From GWF2-50-93 sp041666985 (lineage in GTDB: Bacteria; Verrucomicrobiota; Lentisphaeria; Victivallales; GWF2-50-93): a DNA stretch of 13,314 nt. A program made the position numbers and the translations under genes. The notes under the pieces are model-generated. The model had not been told where the DNA came from. It did no database searches and saw only the letters and a list, made by a program, of their open reading frames with translations. Below are positions 1-7,082 of the stretch, in pieces; position 1 is the stretch's first letter; every line of letters begins with the position of its first letter. The stretch is taken from assembly GCA_041666985.1 (NCBI GenBank), contig JBAYFV010000057.1, forward strand, positions 1 to 13,314, given 5' to 3'.

Positions 1-657
1 ATTCAGTCCGTTGTTTTCAGCCTGTATGAAATCAAACCGTCCCTTATCCTTTGCGTAACAGGGTACAATGACATTGGGCAAGGCTATCTGGGCCAGTACA
101 CCAAGCATCATAAATTTACTGAATATTGCTCTTTTCTTAACTGGGCACATCACACGGGGATCATGTTTGACGGGGGGTTCCTGAAGAAGCTGATCAGATT
201 CCTGTCCAGAGGCTACAGGAAATGGGAAGATCCATACCCTGATAATTTCACTTTCACAAACGTCGACAAGAATGACATACCCCTTGCTCTTTTCAAAATG
301 AAATACGACATACTGAATGCGGTTTGCCTGTATAAGAACATAAAAATCATATATGTTCTCGAACCCTGCCTTTATTATAAGAAGCACCTGTCCGATTACG
401 AGTCTGCCTTCATCTCATCCGAAGACAAGCCCAGAATGAAATATTACATGGACAACTATGACATGTTCAGGGACAAGTACTGGAACAACCCCTCATTGAA
501 ATCAAGCAATATCTCTTTCATCGATACGACCGGTTATTTCGACGATATTCCGAAAACTGTATTCATTGATTCAATACACACCTCCGACAAGGGCTATAAG
601 ATCTGGTCTGACAAGTTATCTGAAAATATTTACAACATATGGACGGGAAAAACATGA
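1..657 (+). CDS. SGNH/GDSL-type hydrolase, C-terminal part (5' truncated by window edge)
   Basis: The frame is open from base 1 to the TGA at 655-657, giving 218 residues without a start, so the gene begins upstream. Two SGNH-family blocks are visible: G-Y-N-D at residues 21-24 (block III, GxND, with the oxyanion-hole Asn) and D-S-I-H at residues 190-193 (block V, DxxH, the catalytic Asp and His), followed by a typical S-D-K-G-Y helix start. The nucleophile-Ser block I would lie upstream of the window. SGNH enzymes are esterases or O-acetyl transferases/hydrolases; in a glycan cluster, adding or removing O-acyl groups on a sugar is the natural guess, but the substrate is not readable. An internal ATG at 163 would lose block III, so it is not a credible start. 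The stop overlaps the next gene by 4 nt, suggesting translational coupling. Confidence 0.8.
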   Translation: MQSVVFSLYEIKPSLILCVTGYNDIGQGYLGQYTKHHKFTEYCSFLNWAHHTGIMFDGGFLKKLIRFLSRGYRKWEDPYPDNFTFTNVDKNDIPLALFKMKYDILNAVCLYKNIKIIYVLEPCLYYKKHLSDYESAFISSEDKPRMKYYMDNYDMFRDKYWNNPSLKSSNISFIDTTGYFDDIPKTVFIDSIHTSDKGYKIWSDKLSENIYNIWTGKT

Positions 658-1370
658 GGACAGGGAAAAAGACAGTTGCAGTGATCCCGGCAAGAGGGGG
701 TTCAAAAGGCATTCCAAGAAAAAACCTCTGCATGCTGGGGGGTAAGCCCCTGATTGCATACGCCATTGAAACCGGGCTTAAATCTCCGGGTATAGACAGG
801 GTTATTGTAAGCACTGACGACACGGAAATAGCTCAAACCGCAAAAAAATACGGGGCGGAAGTCCCATTCATGCGCCCTGCGGATATCGCAATGGACAACA
901 GCCCTGACAAAGATGTTTTCCTGCATCTGATAAACTGGCTGAAAACTGAGGAGAATTACGATTTTGACTTCCTCATGAACCTGCGATGCACAACCCCTTT
1001 TAAGAAAATGGAACATATAACCAAGATGCTGGAACTGGTTGACGACGAAGACTGTGATTCCGTGCGGACTGTTACAAAAGTCAAGGGGAAATGCCATCCC
1101 TACTGGGTGGTGAAGCTGGACTCGACTAATCACGCCATTCCATTCCTGGACGACATTGACATCTACAAATATCATCAGAGGCAGCTTCTCCCTCCCGCCT
1201 ATTTCATAAACGGCGTAGTTGATGTTATCAAAAGGGACGTGGTGCTGAACTCCAAGACCCTATATGGCAGTCGGATGAAGATACTGGAAACGGATCCATT
1301 GTATGCAGTTGACATAGACACTATCGACGATTTGCACCTTTGTGAAGCACTTTTAGGAGTAATAAAATGA
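654..1370 (+). CDS. neuA: CMP-nonulosonate cytidylyltransferase (NeuA/LegF/PseF family)
   Basis: This 238-residue cytoplasmic enzyme would activate a nonulosonic acid with CTP to the CMP-sugar. Near the N-terminus (residues 11-24) it has I-P-A-R-G-G-S-K-G-I-P-R-K-N, the family's CTP-binding signature. V-S-T-D-D follows at 52-56, an N-L-R-C-T-T-P segment lies mid-protein, and D-I-D-T-I-D-D-L near the C-terminus matches the family's metal-binding DID motif. I chose ATG 654 because it overlaps the previous TGA as ATGA and has GGACGGG about 7 nt upstream; ATG 639 in the same frame lacks a ribosome binding site and would add five residues. The length fits single-domain members. The adjacent NeuB homologue supports the role. 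Sialic, legionaminic and pseudaminic acid enzymes cannot be told apart here, so the symbol stands for the family. Confidence 0.88.
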   Translation: MRTGKKTVAVIPARGGSKGIPRKNLCMLGGKPLIAYAIETGLKSPGIDRVIVSTDDTEIAQTAKKYGAEVPFMRPADIAMDNSPDKDVFLHLINWLKTEENYDFDFLMNLRCTTPFKKMEHITKMLELVDDEDCDSVRTVTKVKGKCHPYWVVKLDSTNHAIPFLDDIDIYKYHQRQLLPPAYFINGVVDVIKRDVVLNSKTLYGSRMKILETDPLYAVDIDTIDDLHLCEALLGVIK

Positions 1371-2428
1371 ATATTAAGATTGGCAGAAGAATTATCGGCG
1401 ATAAACACCCGTGTTTCATTATCGCTGAAGCCGGCATCAACCATAATGGAAACCTCGATATGGCCATGCAACTTATCGATTATGCAAAACAGTCCGGTGC
1501 AAACTGCATCAAGTTCCAGACATTCAACACTAAGGCCTCCGAGTCAATTCATTCGCTGAAGCCTTCCTATTTCAAGGGGCGGGACGGAAACAAGACCAAG
1601 CATGACTTTTCCAAATCCCTTGAGTTCTCAAGAGACCAGTTCAAAACCCTCAGGGACTATTGCCGCAGGAGCAATATCATGTTCCTTTCAACGGCGACGG
1701 ACTTGCCGTCATTGAAATTACTGATGTCCATCGGCGTGGATGCGATAAAAATCGGCTCCTCGGATACAAATAATTTCATGCTTCTTAAAAATGCGGCCCA
1801 GACCCGTCTCCCTATATTCCTATCTACGGGAATCTCGACTTTCCAAGACATTCAGGACAGTGTTGATTTTCTTCATGGCAACGGAAGCGGAAATGTCTCA
1901 ATCCTCCAATGTACGTCCCAGTATCCGGCGCCTTATTCTCAGATAAACTTAAATGCGATGAAAACATTCAAGGAAAAATTCTCCCTTCCTGTCGGTTATT
2001 CCGATCATAGCGCCGGTTATCATGTCCCAGTCGCCGCAGTCGCCGCAGGCGCGAATGTCATCGAGAAACATTTCACATTAAGCAGGAATCTTCCGGGTGT
2101 CGATCACATAGCATCCATTGAGCCGCATGAATTCAGGCTCATGGTGGATTTCATACGCGATGTCGAACAGTCTCTTGGTACCGGGATAAAGAATATCGAG
2201 GCCTCAGAACGTGAACACCTCAAGACAATGAGGAAAAGCGTCGTTGCCGCAAAGGACATCCGCGCCGGCAGGCCGATAACTGAAAAAGACATCACAGTCA
2301 AACGCCCAGGCACCGGGCTAAGCCCAAAACATTTCTACCACATTATCGGCAGTAAATTGAACGTGGATTTAAAGCCTGATGACATCATAAAAGAAGAGAT
2401 GATAGATGATTTTCAGAGTATTAAATAA
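1367..2428 (+). CDS. neuB: Nonulosonate (N-acetylneuraminate-type) synthase, NeuB family with SAF domain
   Basis: This 353-residue protein belongs to the PEP-dependent family that condenses a hexosamine-derived sugar with phosphoenolpyruvate to give a nonulosonic acid. Visible motifs are I-A-E-A-G-I-N-H-N-G (19-28) and I-K-F-Q-T-F (48-53) in the TIM barrel, then G-Y-S-D-H (His214) and E-K-H-F-T (His235). These two His match the Mn-binding pair known from bacterial NeuB. P-G-V-D-H then precedes an antifreeze-like SAF domain at roughly 290-348. The length is normal for the family. The ATG overlaps the neuA stop (ATGA) and has AGGAG at 1355-1359. The C-T-S-Q-Y-P segment has Gln where many relatives have Glu. 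Which acid is made cannot be decided, because the precursor-specific enzymes are outside the window or different. Confidence 0.9.
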   Translation: MNIKIGRRIIGDKHPCFIIAEAGINHNGNLDMAMQLIDYAKQSGANCIKFQTFNTKASESIHSLKPSYFKGRDGNKTKHDFSKSLEFSRDQFKTLRDYCRRSNIMFLSTATDLPSLKLLMSIGVDAIKIGSSDTNNFMLLKNAAQTRLPIFLSTGISTFQDIQDSVDFLHGNGSGNVSILQCTSQYPAPYSQINLNAMKTFKEKFSLPVGYSDHSAGYHVPVAAVAAGANVIEKHFTLSRNLPGVDHIASIEPHEFRLMVDFIRDVEQSLGTGIKNIEASEREHLKTMRKSVVAAKDIRAGRPITEKDITVKRPGTGLSPKHFYHIIGSKLNVDLKPDDIIKEEMIDDFQSIK

Positions 2429-3452
2429 AAGGAACATTGGGGAATGGGCAGAAACGGCATCCTCCTTTCCCGCTGACAATCTCACCATCTTCCATACTCC
2501 CGAATACCTGATGTCATGGGAGGATTACGAGTCAGCCGACCCCATATGCCTTTACATGGAGGAAAATGGGACAAAGTTCCTTTATCCGTTCCTGAAAAAG
2601 GGAATATCCGGATATTCGCATGACAATATTTTTGACATTTCCAGCGCCTATGGGTACGGAGGGGTAGTTTCCAGCAGCGTTAATCCTGACAGCAATCTCA
2701 TCCAGCAGGTGAATCATCTTGTCGACGAATGGTGTAAAAGCGAAAACATAATCGCAGAATTCATAAGGGAGTATCCCGCACCTTCTTACATAAGAAATTC
2801 AGAAATGACCCATGTGAGGAATAATTTAATCTTCCATTATGACGGTTTCCGTGAAAATTATGCCGGCAAACTCAAGAAGAGGGCGGTTAGAGACGCAAAA
2901 TCAAGCGTCAAAAAAGGATGCGAGGCTTCCATAGATTTAAAACTCGACAGCCTCGGGGGATTCATCAATCTTTACAAAAATGTGTCTGCGGTCAAAGAAT
3001 TTTCCGGGTTTTACAATTTCAACATGACCTACTTCAATTCGATATTGAAATACTTGAGGGCAAATTCATTTATAATCAATATCGCATATAACGGGAAAAC
3101 GGTCGCATCCTCTTTGAATTTCGCATATGGGGACTCCATAACATACCATCTAAGCGCGTCTGACTATGACTTTAAAAATCTCCTGCCAAACGATCTGATG
3201 CTTTTCACTCTAATCGATTATGGGGGGAAGAACGGTTACAACCATGTTTTCCTCGGGGGCGGCTTGTCAGAAGATGAAAACGATCCTCTTTTCCTCTTTA
3301 AGGAAAAATACGCCACAAATACCGTCCCGGTACATATAGGCAAGAAAATCCACAATGGGTTCATCTACGATGCGGTCTGCGATGAATGGGCGAACAAATA
3401 TCCGGATAAAAAACCTCTGTACAGTAAATTTTTCTTAAAATACAGGTTTTGA
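2406..3452 (+). CDS. FemAB/GNAT-like acyltransferase
   Basis: This 348-residue protein looks like the polysaccharide-cluster branch of the FemAB/GNAT (Acetyltransf_6) superfamily. The diagnostic part is C-terminal: a L-L-P-N-D-L-M segment, then F-L-G-G-G at 282-286, then F-L-F-K-E-K-Y at about 296-302, followed by a conserved-looking strand and a helical tail. Members move an acyl or aminoacyl group (from acyl-CoA or aminoacyl-tRNA) to an amino group. Here an amino sugar made by the cluster is a plausible acceptor, which is inference. No signal peptide or membrane segment is seen. The gene starts inside neuB (23-nt overlap) with an AAGAAGAG stretch about 8 nt upstream of ATG 2406, so it is probably translationally coupled. 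It is the last gene before a 180-nt gap. Confidence 0.7.
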   Translation: MIFRVLNKRNIGEWAETASSFPADNLTIFHTPEYLMSWEDYESADPICLYMEENGTKFLYPFLKKGISGYSHDNIFDISSAYGYGGVVSSSVNPDSNLIQQVNHLVDEWCKSENIIAEFIREYPAPSYIRNSEMTHVRNNLIFHYDGFRENYAGKLKKRAVRDAKSSVKKGCEASIDLKLDSLGGFINLYKNVSAVKEFSGFYNFNMTYFNSILKYLRANSFIINIAYNGKTVASSLNFAYGDSITYHLSASDYDFKNLLPNDLMLFTLIDYGGKNGYNHVFLGGGLSEDENDPLFLFKEKYATNTVPVHIGKKIHNGFIYDAVCDEWANKYPDKKPLYSKFFLKYRF

Positions 3453-3524
3453 CACCCATGCTTAAGATTTGCCTGAAGCAACTGCGCATAGCACCAACCT
3501 CAGCAGTTACAAATTAAATTGCCA

Positions 3525-3563
3525 ATTACAGATTACAGATAATGACTTGACAATTACTGTAAT
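3525..3563. repeat. Short direct and inverted repeats (ATTACAG x2, ATTACTGTAAT), possible operator
   Basis: ATTACAG occurs twice in tandem at 3525-3531 and 3532-3538. ATTACTGTAAT at 3553-3563 is a perfect 5+1+5 palindrome whose CTGTAAT half (3557-3563) is the inverse of the ATTACAG units. The set lies in the only long gap between the two gene blocks and overlaps the spacer of a possible promoter. A regulator binding site is inferred; no matching regulator gene is in the window. Confidence 0.35.
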
Positions 3564-3576
3564 GAGCATCAAATAT
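3547..3576 (+). promoter_or_regulatory. Possible sigma70-type promoter for the second gene block
   Basis: A perfect TTGACA (-35) sits at 3547-3552. The best -10 at suitable spacing is weak: AAATAT at 3571-3576 after 18 nt. It lies about 57 nt before the start of the radical SAM gene, whose ribosome binding site AGGAG is at 3621-3625. The gap location supports a promoter; the poor -10 keeps this tentative. Confidence 0.33.
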
Positions 3577-3632
3577 TCGGCTTATGAATCCAAGCTGAAA
3601 AACAACTAACACTCGTTAAAAGGAGCTTACTT

Positions 3633-4667
3633 ATGGACGCAGTCGAACGCATTGAAAAATATTTAAAAATAGAAATGCTGCGCAGAGACACGCTGATTGC
3701 GAAGAAAACCGTTTGCGCATCGCCTCCAAACCAGATTTATGTTGAACCGACCAACTGCTGCAATTTGAACTGCATCATGTGCACATCAAAGGCGGTTCGC
3801 GGCAAACCTGGCATCCTCAAATTCGAGGACTGGAAGAAAATCATAGACCAGCTCCATAAACACAAGCTTGAGTTTCCAATAACGATGATTGGCCGTGGGG
3901 AGCCTCTCATAAACAAGGAGATGGTGAACTTCGTTGACTATGCCTCGAAACACAATGTTCCATGCTATTTGATAACAAACGGGACTCTTTTAACTCCTGA
4001 TCTTAGTCATGCCCTTCTCAAATCCGGAATTAAAAAAGTACAGTTCTCGCTCCACGCCCACAGCAGTTCCACATATGAAAAGATCACGAGGAAGGACAAA
4101 TATGACATCGTTAAGTCCAATATCTTATCATTCCTCGAGATAAACAAGTCACACGGATCCACCTGCTTCGCCAGCATAATGGCCGTAAAATCAAGCATCA
4201 ACAAAGACGAGATTGACATGTTCAAGGAATTCTGGAAGGACAAAGTCGACAGATGCTTCATAACCGATGTTTACTCAGTACAGGGCGACGGCGGCCTGTC
4301 CGTGGAGGCTTCAAAAAGAACAAATGTCCTCAAAAAGCATCCCGGATGCGTTATCCCCTGGTATTTCCTGGGATTCAGATACAACGGGAATGTGACCATA
4401 TGCCCGTTCGACTTTGAGGAGGATTTTGTTGTTGGAAAACTCTCGGACGATAATTTTGACATTCTGAAGATCTGGAACTCCGCAAAGGCAAGACGGTTCA
4501 GGACCTGCCATATCAAGAAAGACTTCTCTTTTACCGACTCAGTAAACTATCCCTGCAAGAGTTGCGAAGTGCCGAGGACGGTCGGCAATTGCAAGGGCAT
4601 TGCGGAATGGATCAGCGAATTCCCGACGGCCTTTGCAAGACAATTTGCACCTCTTATTAGCAAATAG
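3633..4667 (+). CDS. Radical SAM protein with SPASM-type C-terminal domain
   Basis: This 344-residue protein has the radical SAM 4Fe-4S motif CX3CX2C at Cys43, Cys47 and Cys50, preceded by an E-P-T-N strand, and G-R-G-E-P at 87-91, the SAM-binding GGEP-like motif. The C-terminal third carries six cysteines: G-C-V-I-P-W, T-I-C-P-F-D, R-T-C-H, C-K-S-C and G-N-C. It also has the Y-N-G-N-V and V-G-K-L spacing typical of SPASM/twitch domains that hold extra Fe-S clusters. Such proteins carry out radical oxidation, epimerisation or peptide modification. Between sugar genes, oxidation or dehydration of a sugar or nucleotide-sugar is the likeliest class of reaction, but the substrate is unknown. The start is firm: AGGAG lies 7 nt before ATG 3633. 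It opens the second gene block and would need reducing power and low oxygen. Confidence 0.85.
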   Translation: MDAVERIEKYLKIEMLRRDTLIAKKTVCASPPNQIYVEPTNCCNLNCIMCTSKAVRGKPGILKFEDWKKIIDQLHKHKLEFPITMIGRGEPLINKEMVNFVDYASKHNVPCYLITNGTLLTPDLSHALLKSGIKKVQFSLHAHSSSTYEKITRKDKYDIVKSNILSFLEINKSHGSTCFASIMAVKSSINKDEIDMFKEFWKDKVDRCFITDVYSVQGDGGLSVEASKRTNVLKKHPGCVIPWYFLGFRYNGNVTICPFDFEEDFVVGKLSDDNFDILKIWNSAKARRFRTCHIKKDFSFTDSVNYPCKSCEVPRTVGNCKGIAEWISEFPTAFARQFAPLISK

Positions 4668-4676
4668 GCCTTCCTG

Positions 4677-5585
4677 ATGAAATTTAATTATTTTATCTCG
4701 ACAACTTGCTTTGACAAGAATTCCCCGGAGGACAACTGTTCCTTTAAGAAGTTCAAGAAATACGGGATCGAGTTCAGCGGCGGAAAGTTCATGGATTCCG
4801 CAGCCATAACAGATACGATCAATCGCTTTTATGTTAATAACAGGAAGAAAATCCTTATCCATAATTATTTTCCCCCTGCGGAAAATGATTTTGTCCTGAA
4901 TCTGGCCTCCGGTGACGATAAGATAATACTCCAGTGTTTTGAGCTGATTGAAAAAGCCGTAAGACTCTGTGTGAAATATGGTATTCCCTATTATTCGCTT
5001 CATCCGGGATTCCTATACGATGCGCTCCCGAAATCAACCGGCTATTTTGAATTTGACAGAAAGACCAGACTGTCGTACGGGAAATCACTTGAGAATCTGA
5101 TTTTGAATTTCAAATCCGCCCATGAGATTGCAAAAAGACATGGTGTTAAGCTGGCCGTCGAAAATCTTTTTGAAAATCCAAGCATACTGAGAACGAAAAA
5201 GAGGATTAGGAGCTCTCTCAACTGCACATTTGAGGAAATGGACAGAGCTCTTTCAGGACTTCCCGAAAACACTGGACTGCTTTTGGATCTGGGGCATTTG
5301 AATATGTCCTCGAAGTATTTCGGTTTCGACAAAGTGAACTTCCTTGAACGGATAATTGCAAAATATGGAAGCCGGATTTTCGAACTTCACATATCTTCAA
5401 ATAACGGGGATTTTGACCAGCATCTCGCACCAGAGACTGATGACTGGCAGCTGAAAGCCCTTGATCTTTTCAAATCCTGCCCCGGAGCTGACGGAACCGG
5501 TTTAAATATAACCCTTGAGGCCAGAAGATTGCCTGAATCCTCCCTTTTGAAAACCATGAATTTGCTGGAGAATTTCAATAAATGA
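4677..5585 (+). CDS. Sugar phosphate isomerase/epimerase-like TIM barrel (xylose isomerase-like)
   Basis: This 302-residue protein fits the AP-endonuclease-2/xylose-isomerase-like barrel in length and motifs. S-L-H-P-G-F has His109, A-V-E-N-L-F-E has Glu162, L-D-L-G-H-L-N has Asp204 and His207, E-L-H-I-S has Glu236 and His238, and T-L-E-A-R has Glu281. Glu162, Asp204, His238 and Glu281 are placed like the divalent-metal ligands of this fold. Members isomerise or epimerise sugars and inositols, and some are dehydratases or nucleases, so the reaction is not fixed. In this cluster, action on a nonulosonate precursor or another glycan monosaccharide is inferred. The start is 10 nt after the previous stop with no strong ribosome binding site, suggesting coupling. 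The stop overlaps the next ATG by 4 nt. Confidence 0.75.
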   Translation: MKFNYFISTTCFDKNSPEDNCSFKKFKKYGIEFSGGKFMDSAAITDTINRFYVNNRKKILIHNYFPPAENDFVLNLASGDDKIILQCFELIEKAVRLCVKYGIPYYSLHPGFLYDALPKSTGYFEFDRKTRLSYGKSLENLILNFKSAHEIAKRHGVKLAVENLFENPSILRTKKRIRSSLNCTFEEMDRALSGLPENTGLLLDLGHLNMSSKYFGFDKVNFLERIIAKYGSRIFELHISSNNGDFDQHLAPETDDWQLKALDLFKSCPGADGTGLNITLEARRLPESSLLKTMNLLENFNK

Positions 5586-7057
5586 AAACAAATATCCGCT
5601 TAAATACAAATCTTGAGAATATCATATGCCAGTCCGACAAGAGCATACGTGAAGCCGCCTCCATGGTTGGATTGAACAGGAAGGGGGTTCTTTTTATCAC
5701 TGATTCGGAACAGAGGCTTGTAGGCACCCTCAGTGAAGGAGACATAAGGAGAGCGTATCTTTCCGGCGCATCTCCCGACCATCGTGTAAGCGAAATCATG
5801 TGCAGGACACCTCTTGCATATTATCAGGACACGGACATCAATAAAATCATATCAAGCCTCGGGTCCAACAACAAAATCGGGGAGAAACTTTACATCCCTA
5901 TCTTGTGTGAAAACACGAAAAAGGTTATTGGATATTATTCTTATTATGACACAAAATTCATTCCGATAGCAAAACCGACACTCCTCAACATGGAGCTCCA
6001 GTATGTAATAGACTGCATAGAGACAAACTGGATATCCTCCCAGGGCAAGTATATAAAGATGTTTGAAGACAGTTTTGCGGAGTACATAGGATCAAAGCAT
6101 GCCATTGCCGTCTCAAACGGCACGACAGCCTTACATCTCGCGCTTGTGACATACGGCATCGGCCCAGGCGACGAAGTCATTGTTCCAAGCCTCACATTCA
6201 TAGCAACTGCAAATGCCGTCACCTATACGGGGGCGAAAGTAGTATTCGCCGATTCCGAACTTGACACATGGAACATTGATCCGGCATCCTTTGAAAAACT
6301 CATCACCCCCAGGACAAAGGCGATAATTCCAGTGCATCTGTATGGGCAGCCATGCAAGATGGATGAGATTATGGAGATCGCCAAAAGACATAATCTGATT
6401 GTCATCGAGGACGCCGCAGAGGCCCACGGCGCCCGTTACAAGGGGAAATATGTCGGTTCAATAGGACATGTCGGCTGTTTCAGTTTCTTCGGAAACAAGA
6501 TCATAACCACCGGCGAAGGGGGCATGATCGTAACCGACGATTACAATATCTTCAAGAAGGCGAGGATACTCAGGGATCACGGAATGGATCCCGACAAAAA
6601 ATACTGGCACAGCGTAATCGGTTACAATTACAGGATGACGAATCTGCAGGCGGCGATTGGATTCGCACAAGTTGAAAGGTTCTCGGAGATACTTGAGCGG
6701 AAAATACAGATAGCCGAAATCTACAATAAACACCTCAAGTCCAACAAGAACTTCATACTTCCGCCTGGCAATAATTGGTCTACCAATGTCTGCTGGCTTT
6801 ATTCAATAGTTCTAAAAAACAAAACATACAACGGCCTTTCCAGAGACGCTTTGATTGAAGTCCTCAAGAAGCAGAATATCGAAACCCGTCCATTCTTCTA
6901 CCCCATCCATAAGATGCCCCCTTATCGGGCAGACCTGAATATGCCCGTTTGCGATCTGCTTTCCGAAAACGGCCTTAATCTGCCCTCATATCCGGATTTG
7001 AACGATGAGGAAATCGTACATATTTGCGACTTCATAAACGGATGCGCCCCCATCTGA
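5582..7057 (+). CDS. CBS-domain pair fused to DegT/DnrJ/EryC1 (perosamine synthase-like) aminotransferase
   Basis: This 491-residue protein has two parts. Residues about 10-125 form a CBS pair, including L-V-G-T-L-S-E-G-D-I-R-R, very like the CBS modules known on PtmE-type nucleotidyltransferases of legionaminic acid pathways. From about 130 on it is a complete PLP-dependent sugar aminotransferase. It has W-I-S-S-Q-G-K-Y, S-N-G-T-T-A-L-H-L-A-L, H-L-Y-G-Q-P, E-D-A-A-E-A-H-G, and F-F-G-N-K-I-I-T-T-G-E-G-G-M with PLP Lys306. The Lys lies about 120 residues later than in stand-alone family members, which equals the added domain. The closest look is GDP-perosamine synthase-like, acting on a 4-keto-6-deoxy NDP-sugar. 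CBS pairs usually bind adenine nucleotides, so allosteric control is possible. GGAG at 5567-5570 precedes the ATG; the start overlaps the previous stop. Both parts are continuous in one frame. Confidence 0.88.
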   Translation: MKTNIRLNTNLENIICQSDKSIREAASMVGLNRKGVLFITDSEQRLVGTLSEGDIRRAYLSGASPDHRVSEIMCRTPLAYYQDTDINKIISSLGSNNKIGEKLYIPILCENTKKVIGYYSYYDTKFIPIAKPTLLNMELQYVIDCIETNWISSQGKYIKMFEDSFAEYIGSKHAIAVSNGTTALHLALVTYGIGPGDEVIVPSLTFIATANAVTYTGAKVVFADSELDTWNIDPASFEKLITPRTKAIIPVHLYGQPCKMDEIMEIAKRHNLIVIEDAAEAHGARYKGKYVGSIGHVGCFSFFGNKIITTGEGGMIVTDDYNIFKKARILRDHGMDPDKKYWHSVIGYNYRMTNLQAAIGFAQVERFSEILERKIQIAEIYNKHLKSNKNFILPPGNNWSTNVCWLYSIVLKNKTYNGLSRDALIEVLKKQNIETRPFFYPIHKMPPYRADLNMPVCDLLSENGLNLPSYPDLNDEEIVHICDFINGCAPI

Positions 7058-7082
7058 CATCCCACATTCAAAGACATATCCA

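Noticed and set aside
639..653. Earlier ATG for the NeuA-like gene
   Set aside because: No ribosome binding site precedes it; ATG 654 has GGACGGG upstream and the ATGA overlap, and the family motif starts close to it.
3480..3508. AACTGC/GCAGTT inverted repeat after the FemAB-like gene as a terminator
   Set aside because: The stem is only 6 bp with a 17-nt loop and no T-run follows.
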